Origin: Oscillospiraceae bacterium
Lineage (GTDB): Bacteria; Bacillota; Clostridia; Oscillospirales; Oscillospiraceae
Assembly: GCA_910575695.1 (NCBI GenBank)
Contig: CAJTGJ010000013.1
Coordinates: 1 to 64,000 of the forward strand
Reading direction: 5' to 3'
DNA: 64,000 nt
The position numbers and the translations under genes were made by a program. Below are positions 56,608 through 64,000 of this stretch, in pieces (the first letter of the stretch is position 1; the number at the start of each line of letters is the position of its first letter). Below the pieces are notes generated by a model. That model did no database searches. It saw only the letters and a list, made by a program, of their open reading frames with translations, and was not told where the DNA came from.

Positions 56608-59119
56608 GCTTGGGCAAATGATGCGGGAACACATTGCTTGCATCCTGCGGATGGATGCCGTCCGGCTGAAGCTGGACTGGACGGTGGAATTTACCGCAGG
56701 GCAGATCCTTTCCTGTTGTGACAGGATGGTCAAATACCTGGACTGCACGTTGGATCTCCCCAAGAATGTCCAGCGTGAGCTGATCCAAAACCCGCAGTTT
56801 GCCCCCTGGCTGGCCCAGCTGATGGCCTTTGCGGGGGAAGTGACGGCGGATACCGAGCCGGAGAAGCCCCGTTCGGGCTGGGATGATCTGGCCCAGAGGC
56901 TGGATGAGCTGCTGGAGGCCTGTTGGGCCGGGGAAAAAACGATCACTGCCTATTCGGAGAACGACGTGCTGTTCGCCATGGAGCAACTCGACCTGACTTC
57001 GGCCGCACGGCTGATCTATCTGGAAAACTTTGCCCCCATGGAATTAGACGACGGCACAAGAGCGCAGATCCTCATGAACCTGCCTGCCTGTAGAGCAGTA
57101 CCTGTTGCCCTGGACGAAGGCCAGCGGGCATTGCTGAAAGAGCCCTTTGTGGGCTCTCGCTATCTGTTCGCCTCAGCGGACTTTGAGGACATCTGGACGC
57201 TGTTCCAGTTCTGCCCCGCTTTGGCCGGCATTGCCCGGATGCTCCATCAAAAGAATGTCAACGAACATCTTACCCTGACAGACTACCAGTATTTCGCGGA
57301 GGACGGGGCGGAGTATCAGCGTCTGCTGGCCCTTGTACTCCAGCGCCTGAGCGCCGATGCCGCCGGCAGGTTCCTTCACCATTGGCGGGAGAACAACTGC
57401 GCCCTGTCCGAGCTCCAGCGCATGGAGCGCCGGACGCGGACAACTGACGCCGGAGATCTGGACACTGCCCTGGTCAGCTATACCGGGTATGTAAACCTGA
57501 TTTATGGCAAAAAGTTTAAGACCATTTCCCTCAATGGATTGACCAGCCGCCAGGAAACGCTGCTGCTCTACGCCATCATCCACGAAAAGAAGCACTTCAT
57601 CCGGCTGATCGATGAAAACACGGACAAATTTTTGGGGCTGTCCCAATCGTCCATCCTCTTTTATGAGCCGCTCTACCGTGACCATTTCAATCTGAACGAA
57701 CTGACCGCCAGGGATCTGGAGGACTGCCGTTGGATGACGCAGAGGAATCTGCCCAAAAACCTGCTGGACGGCAGCCGCCAGTACACCTTTCCTGAACTGA
57801 AGCTGCTGTATGACGCACCCGGGGCCTACGTCACCCTGTATAGTAAGCTGTGCGCCCCCGGTTTGGATTATCGGATCAAGGTGCTGCGCCAGCTGCGGAG
57901 GCGGAACGTTCTGGATGAGATCAGCGGAGAGATGGATCTGGCCGCGCTGGCCGGATGGCTGGATCAAAAGCCGCTGGCCGACTGGCAGCGGGAGGAATTC
58001 GCCCACATCAAGGATATCCGGGCGGAGGACGCCGCGCAAATGCTGGTACGTCTGGACAAGCTCCGCCCCGTGCTCCCTTCCATCTGGTGCCGGGCCGACG
58101 TGATGCTGGTGCTGCGCAATTTAGACCACCTTGACCGCTTTGACAGCCTGGACGCACTGAAAGCCAACCTGCTGGAAATAGACCTGGAGTGGAAGGGTCT
58201 GGCGGACGTCATGAAATTGAGCCCCGAATTCAAAGAACGGCACCAGGAAGGCATCATCAAGTTCCTGTGCCAGGACGGGGCCGGGATTGCCGGGACATAC
58301 CTAGACTCTCTCTCGGAAAAGCTGCACCCGGCGTTCTGCCGGGTGGTGAAGGCCGAGCTGATGGGACAGTTCAAAAATCTGAAATACCATACCGGCGACC
58401 TGGAACGGGAGCTGGACTACCCGCTCGATGCTCAGGCGAAGGCGGCGTGGACGCATGATCTTTCCCTTACCCAGGGCCGCACAGAGATCCGGGAAAAGGA
58501 TGATTTCTTTTCCACCATGCTGTTGGGCACACAGCCCTATGCAACGTGCCTGTCCTATCGCGGCGGGGCCTACTGCGACTGCCTGCTGGCCTGTTTTGAT
58601 TCCAATAAAAAGGTGCTGTACGCGGAGCGGGATGGCCGCGTCGTGGCCCGGGCCTGCGTCCGGCTGACCAAATGCTGTGTGAACGGGACGCCAAAAGACC
58701 GGGAAGTCCCCGCCGGTAAATTCAGCTTTGTGGATATAGAGGCCGAGAACGGCCCGCCGGAGGAGCAGCACCAGGGCGAGCGTTTGGCGCTGTTCCTGGA
58801 ACACCTCTACAGCAGCGGCCTGAGCCCAGAGGAGCAGCTCCAGATCAAGGCGTTGTTTGTTCAGCTGGTCCGGCAAAAGGCCGGGATGCTGGGCGCCCTG
58901 CTGGTCCTGAGCCTGGATTACCGGGAGGCTGTCGGGGAGGGCTTTGCCCGAACCAGCCTGCACCTCTACATCTCCGCGTCGAAAGCTGGCGGGCAGTATC
59001 TGGACAGCCTGGGCGGTAACGCGGAGGTGTCCTCGGAGGGCAGCTACAAGAAGAACACCTTCCTGGTGGAACAGGCCAAGAGCCAGCCGGGAGGTATTGA
59101 TGAGATGACGCGCACATGA
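56579..59119 (+). CDS. Large protein of unknown function, partner of the 715-residue protein
   Basis: 846 residues, RBS AAGGAGG inside the preceding gene. Helical for about 620 residues. The last 220 residues differ, with a Cys/Gly-rich strand set (YATCLSYRGGAYCDCLLACF, VLYAERDGRVVARACVRLTK) that looks like a folded, possibly enzymatic or substrate-binding domain. It loosely recalls the RNA/DNA-associated C-terminal PcfJ-like domains of ICE proteins. No catalytic motif is certain. Ends at a pair of hairpins. Confidence 0.8.
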   Translation: MILTKIQANELGQMMREHIACILRMDAVRLKLDWTVEFTAGQILSCCDRMVKYLDCTLDLPKNVQRELIQNPQFAPWLAQLMAFAGEVTADTEPEKPRSGWDDLAQRLDELLEACWAGEKTITAYSENDVLFAMEQLDLTSAARLIYLENFAPMELDDGTRAQILMNLPACRAVPVALDEGQRALLKEPFVGSRYLFASADFEDIWTLFQFCPALAGIARMLHQKNVNEHLTLTDYQYFAEDGAEYQRLLALVLQRLSADAAGRFLHHWRENNCALSELQRMERRTRTTDAGDLDTALVSYTGYVNLIYGKKFKTISLNGLTSRQETLLLYAIIHEKKHFIRLIDENTDKFLGLSQSSILFYEPLYRDHFNLNELTARDLEDCRWMTQRNLPKNLLDGSRQYTFPELKLLYDAPGAYVTLYSKLCAPGLDYRIKVLRQLRRRNVLDEISGEMDLAALAGWLDQKPLADWQREEFAHIKDIRAEDAAQMLVRLDKLRPVLPSIWCRADVMLVLRNLDHLDRFDSLDALKANLLEIDLEWKGLADVMKLSPEFKERHQEGIIKFLCQDGAGIAGTYLDSLSEKLHPAFCRVVKAELMGQFKNLKYHTGDLERELDYPLDAQAKAAWTHDLSLTQGRTEIREKDDFFSTMLLGTQPYATCLSYRGGAYCDCLLACFDSNKKVLYAERDGRVVARACVRLTKCCVNGTPKDREVPAGKFSFVDIEAENGPPEEQHQGERLALFLEHLYSSGLSPEEQLQIKALFVQLVRQKAGMLGALLVLSLDYREAVGEGFARTSLHLYISASKAGGQYLDSLGGNAEVSSEGSYKKNTFLVEQAKSQPGGIDEMTRT

Positions 59120-59135
59120 GGGCGAAAGCCCTCAT
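59116..59135 (+). terminator. GNRA-loop hairpin at the operon end
   Basis: ATGAGGGC-GAAA-GCCCTCAT overlaps the stop codon of the 846-residue gene. Confidence 0.55.
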
Positions 59136-59151
59136 GCGCCGCAGTATTTTA

Positions 59152-59184
59152 GGGAGGACGGCTGCGCCATGCGGCCGTCCTCCC
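59152..59184 (+). terminator. Second hairpin at the operon end
   Basis: GGGAGGACGGC (59152-59162) and GCCGTCCTCCC (59174-59184), 11-bp stem; followed by CGCACTTTATA then the next RBS. Confidence 0.55.
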
Positions 59185-59204
59185 GCACTTTATAGGAGGT
59201 AGTT

Positions 59205-59681
59205 ATGGGTTACATTTATGAGCTGTTCCAGGCCCCGCGCCCTGCGGACGAATGGACCACAGAGTATGATTTGAATGAGAGCCCCAGCGCTTTTCCCATT
59301 GCCAGCCGGATCGGGGCGGCGATGGATCGGGGTGCCGTGATTGCCCGCTTTGGTGCGTGGCTGGAGGAGCGGCGGCTGGGCTGGCTGGATGGCGACGTAT
59401 TTGCCATTGACCCCCAGGCCGCTGAACGCTACTTCGAGGGACGTTATACTGCGTTCCAGAAAGCCGTTATGGCGCTGCAGGCGCTGAATGAGACCCAGTT
59501 CATCCACGACCATGGCTGGGTACAGACGTTGATTGACGCACTGGGCGAAGCATTCACCTCAAAGTATGGAGACTACGTTCTGCTGGGCGATGATATGACA
59601 CCCACGCCCTTTGAGGAATTTCTGCGCAAGGCCCAGCCCGGCCAACGCTATTACTTCGGGGCCGTGTTCTATTACCAATGA
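59205..59681 (+). CDS. Unknown ICE protein
   Basis: 158 residues, RBS TAGGAGG. Begins MGYIYELFQAPRPADEWTTE and has FIHDHGWVQTLIDALGEAFT in the second half. No domain recognised; acidic, probably cytoplasmic. First of a run of small same-strand genes with good RBSs and no known relatives by eye. Confidence 0.65.
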   Translation: MGYIYELFQAPRPADEWTTEYDLNESPSAFPIASRIGAAMDRGAVIARFGAWLEERRLGWLDGDVFAIDPQAAERYFEGRYTAFQKAVMALQALNETQFIHDHGWVQTLIDALGEAFTSKYGDYVLLGDDMTPTPFEEFLRKAQPGQRYYFGAVFYYQ

Positions 59682-59698
59682 CAGGAGGGCATGCCAAT

Positions 59699-60136
59699 AT
59701 GAAAATCTACTGCCTGTTGTCTACGGAAAGCGGCCCGCTCAAAAATAGCGCGACGGTGGACCCGTTCCTGCACCATGAGGAGGCTCAGTCAGCCATGAAG
59801 GCCGCCTATGAGCGAAAGCTGACAGCGCTGCCGTTCGACGTGTCCCTGCAAGCTGATTGGCACCGTTGCTCCTGCGAGAAGAATCTGGCCAGCATCATTG
59901 ACGGGGCTGGTTCCTATACCTGGTGCGTCCAGGAGCGCGAGTTAGATGTCCAGGTGGCCGTCGAGGTGCAAGGTGGACTGGTGCAGAACATCTACGCCAA
60001 CACCGATGTCGATGCCCAGGTCTATGACCTGGACCTGACCGACATCCAGGAGGAGGGCAGCCTCACCGAAGGGGAACTGCGCCAGGCGGCGCTGACCGAA
60101 GTGACCAGCGCACCGGGATGGCGCCACATCTGGTGA
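59699..60136 (+). CDS. Unknown ICE protein
   Basis: 145 residues from the ATG after AGGAGG; an upstream ATG (59678) overlaps the previous stop but has no RBS. Contains ASIIDGAGSYTWCVQERELD and an acidic end. The mix of strands and helices suggests a compact alpha/beta protein. Not recognised. Confidence 0.62.
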   Translation: MKIYCLLSTESGPLKNSATVDPFLHHEEAQSAMKAAYERKLTALPFDVSLQADWHRCSCEKNLASIIDGAGSYTWCVQERELDVQVAVEVQGGLVQNIYANTDVDAQVYDLDLTDIQEEGSLTEGELRQAALTEVTSAPGWRHIW

Positions 60137-60169
60137 CAATATTCATTCAATATGAAGAAAGGAAGCATT

Positions 60170-60595
60170 ATGATGGATTTTTACCAAACACCTATGGGAC
60201 ATACATTCTTTGAGCGCCATGTCCCGCAGCTGATCCAGGCCATTGAGGCCCTTACCTCTGCGCTGGACAAGCCTGCACAGGCCGTCACCCTGCCGGTGGA
60301 GGCCGACCCGGAGTTTCTGTCCAGGCTCTATTTGGGCGAGTATGAGTCCGCGCCCTTCCAGCAGACCCCGGAGGGAGCGGAACTCACCCGGGCCGTCAAC
60401 ACGGCCCACGATGAGCTGGAAGCGTTGCTGCCCGAGGGCTGCCACGAGAAGCTGATGCAGTACCAGGATACCCTGACCATGCGGGAGGGCGTTGATTTGC
60501 AGCGGGCCTACGAGTCTGGCTTCCGCACCGCTGTGCAGATGATGGCGGCGGGGCTGTCCCGGCCCGTGGCCGGACAGTCGGAATCCAATCATTAA
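60170..60595 (+). CDS. Unknown ICE protein
   Basis: 141 residues from ATG after AAAGGAAG (the ATG at 60152 is before the RBS). Mostly helical: HVPQLIQAIEALTSALDKPA and NTAHDELEALLPEGCHEKLM. It may be a small helical bundle. Not recognised. Confidence 0.62.
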   Translation: MMDFYQTPMGHTFFERHVPQLIQAIEALTSALDKPAQAVTLPVEADPEFLSRLYLGEYESAPFQQTPEGAELTRAVNTAHDELEALLPEGCHEKLMQYQDTLTMREGVDLQRAYESGFRTAVQMMAAGLSRPVAGQSESNH

Positions 60596-60608
60596 GGGGT
60601 GGAGAGCT

Positions 60609-61313
60609 ATGCAGATCATCCACGACCACAGCTACATCAGCCAGACGGGGCAGGAGTTCATTTCCCACGGCTATGCCTGTGAGAGCGTATACTCCCTGCG
60701 CTTCAGCTTCGTCTACACCGAGACGCAGCAGGGCGAGAACCGCGCCTACGCAGATGAGGTCGGTTTCCAAAGCAATGCCTGGAGTGCTTACACTGTCACC
60801 AATGCTCGGCAGCGCAGCAAGCACATGGAGCGCATCGCCGCCGTCATGGCGCAAAATTTTAAGGTGTGCCAGTACGGCAGCGAGGATGAAGTTTCGTACA
60901 GCTCCGACTGGGATCTGTTCTTCTGGTGTAACGATTTCAGCACAACAATGCGGGGTCTCCTGACCGGCAGGGACTACGGCTACTTCACACTGTCCTTCAA
61001 CAGCAGGCACAACCCGGAACGGCGGCAGGAGATCCTTGACCGCGCCATGCGTGTCCTGGAGCTGTTTGCCGACGACGAAAACCTGCACGTCGCTGTGCAG
61101 TATGAGACTGTCATGGACGACGCCAAGATCGAACATGACGCGAAGCTGGCCATCCCCAGGATCGCCGGCCAAAAGTGCGTGTACAGCAGCATGGTGGGCC
61201 GTGTTGAAACCAATGGGGAGGCCCTGTTTTTCCGGAAGAAACGCTCCCGGAAATATATCTACCGGCTGACGGACACGGAGATCCTGTCGATTTCCTGGCA
61301 GCTCTCCGCGTAA
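60609..61313 (+). CDS. Unknown ICE protein
   Basis: 234 residues. Segments FISHGYACESVYSLRFSFVY, SDWDLFFWCNDFSTTMRGLL and a basic C-terminus (LFFRKKRSRKYIYRLTDTEI). Possible alpha/beta fold. Not recognised; same strand and regular spacing as neighbours. Confidence 0.65.
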   Translation: MQIIHDHSYISQTGQEFISHGYACESVYSLRFSFVYTETQQGENRAYADEVGFQSNAWSAYTVTNARQRSKHMERIAAVMAQNFKVCQYGSEDEVSYSSDWDLFFWCNDFSTTMRGLLTGRDYGYFTLSFNSRHNPERRQEILDRAMRVLELFADDENLHVAVQYETVMDDAKIEHDAKLAIPRIAGQKCVYSSMVGRVETNGEALFFRKKRSRKYIYRLTDTEILSISWQLSA

Positions 61314-61356
61314 ACCTGAAACCCCGCCCCAGTTACAGGGGCAGAAGGAGAAGGCA

Positions 61357-61626
61357 ATGATAAATTTAGAACAAGTAAATTGGCGCAAGGACGCAGTTAC
61401 CCAGCGTTTTATCGCAGAACACAAAGCGGAACTGGCTGACCCATCATCCATGACGCCCGATTTGCTGGCCGACGCCACCACCTACTGCCAGGGTGATACC
61501 AATCCCTACGCCGAGGAACTGGCAAGGCGGGCCGGTATGCTGGAGAAATACCGGCACACTTCCGGGGAAAAACGCTATGAGGTAGTGTGCCGGGCGGCAA
61601 AAGGCTTCAATATTCTGCTGATCTAA
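61357..61626 (+). CDS. Small unknown ICE protein
   Basis: 89 residues, RBS AAGGAGAAGG. DLLADATTYCQGDTNPYAEE in the middle. No homology noticed. Confidence 0.6.
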   Translation: MINLEQVNWRKDAVTQRFIAEHKAELADPSSMTPDLLADATTYCQGDTNPYAEELARRAGMLEKYRHTSGEKRYEVVCRAAKGFNILLI

Positions 61627-61719
61627 GCCGTGCCAAAGCAGGTTGACCGGGCGGAGTGAACTAAGCAGATACACTTATTAAAATCATCTGCAAATCTTAT
61701 TATGTGAGGAAGCATAACT

Positions 61720-62145
61720 ATGGCAAATTATCACTGTGCGATTCGGACGAACTATTTCCATGTAAAGGATTCGGAGTTGTTCCGGCAGTTTATGTCCTGT
61801 GTCTACGGAGCGGATGGCTCTATAGAGCTCTGGGAAGAAAAGGATGCCGATGGTCAGGCTACGTTCGCTTTTGGCGCCAATGGCGGGATCAGCGGCCTGC
61901 GGGATGCGCTTGACGTTGACGAAGCGGGCTACGATGTGTTCATCCGCGGCCTCCAACAGCATATCCGGGAGGATGACGCGGTGATCATCCTGGAGGTCGG
62001 CCGGGAAAAGCTGTGCTATCTGGTTGGCAGCGCCGAGATCATCACCTGTAACGGCCTTGAACAGCTGGACATTTCGGATCTGGCCCAGCACCATGCGGCC
62101 ATTATGTTAGGCAACCCCAACTGGGAGACAAGTCTTGATTATTAA
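61720..62145 (+). CDS. Unknown ICE protein
   Basis: 141 residues. Starts MANYHCAIRTNYFHVKDSEL; the pattern of alternating strands (GSIELWEEKDADGQATFAFG) and a helix suggests a small ferredoxin-like fold. Similar size and style to the neighbouring unknown proteins. Confidence 0.65.
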   Translation: MANYHCAIRTNYFHVKDSELFRQFMSCVYGADGSIELWEEKDADGQATFAFGANGGISGLRDALDVDEAGYDVFIRGLQQHIREDDAVIILEVGREKLCYLVGSAEIITCNGLEQLDISDLAQHHAAIMLGNPNWETSLDY

Positions 62146-62192
62146 CGAGTTCGCAGGACGTTGTGAGAAAACAATGAAAGGACTTGAGACAT

Positions 62193-62672
62193 ATGGAACA
62201 AATGGCTTTGGAAGATTTCAACCGCCTGGCCAACGGCGACCGGGTGACCCTGGTTCTGGCGCTGGAGTTGCTGCTTCAAAATGGCCGTAACACCATTCAG
62301 CGGGAGGAACCGCTGAAACTGGTTGCCGCCTGTAAAGAGCGCATTGGTGGATTTTTCGAGGAGGGGGCGCTCCAGGAGATCGTGGATGTCTGCCGTCAAC
62401 TGACCGCCCTGGACACCAATATCCTGGTGGACTTCATCCAGCGCGGCAGCCTGGACATGAAAGCTCCCGGCGCGGAGGAGGCGGGTATCTGCCCCGTTTG
62501 CGGCGGCGAATTGGAGTATGTGGATACCATCCGTTCCGACAACGGAGGGTTCGCTGTGTGGACGTGTCCCGATTGTGGCGCCACGGGCAAAGAGGGGTAT
62601 GATGAGGTGTTCGACCAGCACTATGATGTAAAGGACGGGGACGGGAAGCCGTTCCCCGCCCCCGCAGAATAA
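62193..62672 (+). CDS. Unknown protein with C-terminal zinc ribbon
   Basis: 159 residues from ATG after AAAGGACTTGAG. Helical N-terminal 90 residues, then CPVCGGELEYVDTIRSDNGG and WTCPDCGATG, a classic zinc ribbon. Might contact nucleic acid. Followed by a long terminator hairpin. Confidence 0.7.
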   Translation: MEQMALEDFNRLANGDRVTLVLALELLLQNGRNTIQREEPLKLVAACKERIGGFFEEGALQEIVDVCRQLTALDTNILVDFIQRGSLDMKAPGAEEAGICPVCGGELEYVDTIRSDNGGFAVWTCPDCGATGKEGYDEVFDQHYDVKDGDGKPFPAPAE

Positions 62673-62681
62673 TTTGAACTC

Positions 62682-62723
62682 CGCGCCGGGGTCTGTGGGT
62701 TTGCTCCCATAGACCCCGGCGCG
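62682..62723 (+). terminator. Long GC hairpin
   Basis: CGCGCCGGGGTCT and AGACCCCGGCGCG arms, extended inside by TGGG/CCCA, 6-nt loop. No U-run. It separates the zinc-ribbon gene from the next gene. Confidence 0.6.
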
Positions 62724-62746
62724 CTGGAAAGATGAGGTGCGCTTTT

Positions 62747-63274
62747 ATGGATGAAGCCAGAGAAAACGAAAAGCCGGATCTGCCCCGCGATGAATATGAG
62801 CCGGTGGTCGCCCAGACGGTAGAGCTGGGGTTTCTGGGGACGGAGGTTGCCCTGTGCGTCTTTGATATCCACGGCGACCGGGAGATCAAGACGTGCCACG
62901 GGGATATCCGAAAAATTGTTGACGCCCTGCGGGATTATTCCATGTTGCTGAAAATGGTATGCAAGACGTGGAATTTGCAGGGTTTCCATCGTGTGAAGTA
63001 TGAATTTTATGCAGATAAGTTGCGGGAAATCGCGGATAAGTTCCAGACCGGGATCGGCTACGACTACGATGCCGCCCTGGAGCGGTGCAGGAAAAAGCAG
63101 GGCAAAAAGCCACGCAACGAGGATGTGGGCGGCGAGGCCCTTGCTATGGGGTTTCTCAAAGCTCAGCAGGCGGCGGAGGCCAAGGACAGAAAGGCCGCCG
63201 AGAAGGAAAGCGGGGGAACAGCCGATCAAACTGAGGATAGTACGAAGCCTGATTCCTGGGGGGAAGATTTTTAA
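62747..63274 (+). CDS. Unknown ICE protein with charged C-terminus
   Basis: 175 residues from ATG after GAGGTG. An alpha/beta N-terminal domain (TEVALCVFDIHGDREIKTCH, YDYDAALERCRKKQGKK) and a low-complexity charged tail (KAAEKESGGTADQTEDSTKP). Not recognised. Confidence 0.62.
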   Translation: MDEARENEKPDLPRDEYEPVVAQTVELGFLGTEVALCVFDIHGDREIKTCHGDIRKIVDALRDYSMLLKMVCKTWNLQGFHRVKYEFYADKLREIADKFQTGIGYDYDAALERCRKKQGKKPRNEDVGGEALAMGFLKAQQAAEAKDRKAAEKESGGTADQTEDSTKPDSWGEDF

Positions 63275-63299
63275 GAATACCAAATAGGAGGATCGCAAG

Positions 63300-63761
63300 A
63301 TGCAAAAGAAATACATCCTGCCCGTGGTCGGGCAAATCTACAAAAAACGAAATGGCCGGGAATATTGCTGCTTGTCCAACGCCGGCTATACCAGCGAGAG
63401 CAGTATGCGTGTGGCCGTGAGCCTTGGGGATCACCAGGCGTCTATGGTCCGCATGAGCGACGGCTGGAGCTTTGTGGCCCACGGCTTCCAGCAGTATGAG
63501 GACGGAACTGTGGAGTGGAATTTTTCCACCGGTGGGGCCTTCCGGGAGGATGATCTAGACAGGTGCCGGAAGCTGTTGCAGGCAAACGATCCGGACATGA
63601 AGAAATACTTTGACTATCTGGATAATCTGCGCGATTCGGGTACAACAAATATGTTCGGCGCTGTGCCCTATCTAAAAAGCAGATTTTTTGAGCTGTATGT
63701 TGACGAAGCCCGGGCCCGGGAGGTGCTGGCGGCCTGGATGGACAGCCGTTCGGGCCGCTAA
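63300..63761 (+). CDS. Unknown ICE protein
   Basis: 153 residues, RBS AGGAGG. Begins MQKKYILPVVGQIYKKRNGR, with YCCLSNAGYTSESSMRVAVS and a helical C-terminus (LYVDEARAREVLAAWMDSRS). Last of the run of small unknown proteins. Confidence 0.62.
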   Translation: MQKKYILPVVGQIYKKRNGREYCCLSNAGYTSESSMRVAVSLGDHQASMVRMSDGWSFVAHGFQQYEDGTVEWNFSTGGAFREDDLDRCRKLLQANDPDMKKYFDYLDNLRDSGTTNMFGAVPYLKSRFFELYVDEARAREVLAAWMDSRSGR

Positions 63762-63822
63762 AACGATTCTGGAAGCCAAGGACCGGGTAATGCGTCCCTT
63801 CTTAGCGCCAACAAAAAGCAGG

Positions 63823-63852
63823 TTGATATTTTAGCGTAATTATGCTAAAATA
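63823..63852 (+). promoter_or_regulatory. Promoter and operator of the Phd-type antitoxin
   Basis: TTGATA (63823-63828), 17 bp, TAAAAT (63846-63851). An inverted repeat TATTTTAGC (63827-63835) and GCTAAAATA (63844-63852), 8-bp spacer, covers it. Confidence 0.75.
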
Positions 63853-63871
63853 GGTGGTGGAGGCGATGACT

Positions 63872-64000
63872 ATGAAACTGATACGGCCTGTGTCCGATCT
63901 GCGAAACAATTTTGCGGATATCTCCAAGACGGTTCACGAAACAGCCCAGCCTGTGTTTCTGACGAAGAACGGCTATGGTGACATGGTCGTCATGAGCATG
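63872..64000 (+). CDS. Phd/YefM-type antitoxin, 3' end outside window
   Basis: 43 codons visible, MKLIRPVSDLRNNFADISKT followed by VHETAQPVFLTKNGYGDMVV: a Phd/YefM N-terminus. ATG 63866 is nearer the RBS (GGAGG) than ideal, so 63872 is preferred. A RelE/Doc-type toxin gene is expected just beyond the window. Confidence 0.82.
   Translation, partial: MKLIRPVSDLRNNFADISKTVHETAQPVFLTKNGYGDMVVMSM

Larger units (their letters stand above)
10548..64000. mobile_element. Integrative conjugative element, right end beyond window
   Basis: The region carries a VirB4 ATPase, a VirD4 coupling protein, VirB2/VirB6-like membrane proteins, cell-wall peptidases, a sortase with a giant adhesin, SSB, DUF932, sigma-like regulators, toxin-antitoxin modules and an accessory island. 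This is the gene content of a Gram-positive ICE. Left limit is a guess from the tRNA-like sequence. A relaxase and integrase were not found and are presumably to the right. Confidence 0.7.

Noticed and set aside
1-64000. CRISPR array or cas genes
   Set aside because: No regularly spaced direct repeats of 23-37 bp with unique spacers; the 11-bp and 21-bp arrays are too short-phased and have no cas genes.

Overview
The window looks like accessory DNA of a GC-rich, low-branching Gram-positive gut bacterium, most likely a Clostridia member of the Oscillospiraceae (Flavonifractor/Oscillibacter-like). This is an inference from strong AGGAGG ribosome-binding sites, frequent TTG/GTG starts, large serine recombinases, sortase-linked Cna-B surface proteins and a Gram-positive type IV secretion system (T4SS). 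No housekeeping chromosomal gene was recognised. Essentially the whole 64 kb is mobile DNA.

Left part (1-10.5 kb): a graveyard of serine-recombinase elements. Two overlapping large serine recombinases (1-2926) belong to an element that enters from the left. A third recombinase (3136-4647, minus) lies at the end of a compact mobilizable element of about 6.04 kb (3082-9125). It carries a RepA_N-like protein, a Cys-rich VLP protein, an IncQ/MobQ-like oriT, a small sigma factor, a Cys-rich KTR protein and a TetR-controlled flavin operon. This element sits inside another serine-recombinase gene. The two gene pieces (3034-3084 and 9127-10473) rejoin in frame when the element is removed at a GA dinucleotide, and both ends carry the same 8-bp inverted motif 7 bp from that GA.

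Right part (about 10.5-64 kb): a large integrative conjugative element (ICE), perhaps bounded at 10548 by a tRNA-3'-end-like sequence. Regulatory genes and a radical SAM gene (10956-13509) come first. A six-unit 11-bp repeat array with a sigma-A promoter and a leader terminator precedes the T4SS block: VirB2-like and VirB6-like membrane proteins, a repetitive exported protein, a PrgI-VirB4 ATPase, a helix-phased TACG array, a divergent VirD4 coupling protein, an S1-like protein, a membrane protein, a sortase, a cysteine peptidase and a 2422-residue thioester/Cna-B surface protein (13749-35696). A lone HD-GYP phosphodiesterase and a C39-like peptidase follow. An accessory island (35743-43220) holds a GNAT acetyltransferase, two alpha/beta hydrolases with a TetR regulator, a RelE/RelB module and a LURP-one-like protein.

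From 43.4 kb onwards lies the ICE maintenance and unknown-function region: a zinc-finger protein, sigma-like factors, SSB with a 250-nt structured leader, a candidate structured RNA (46337-46510), DUF932, pentapeptide-repeat and YkgJ proteins, a Phd/PIN toxin-antitoxin pair, a translationally coupled operon ending in 715- and 846-residue proteins of unknown function (53151-59119), then a run of small unknown proteins and the start of another Phd-type antitoxin at the right edge. No relaxase and no tyrosine integrase was recognised, so the ICE probably continues beyond the window.
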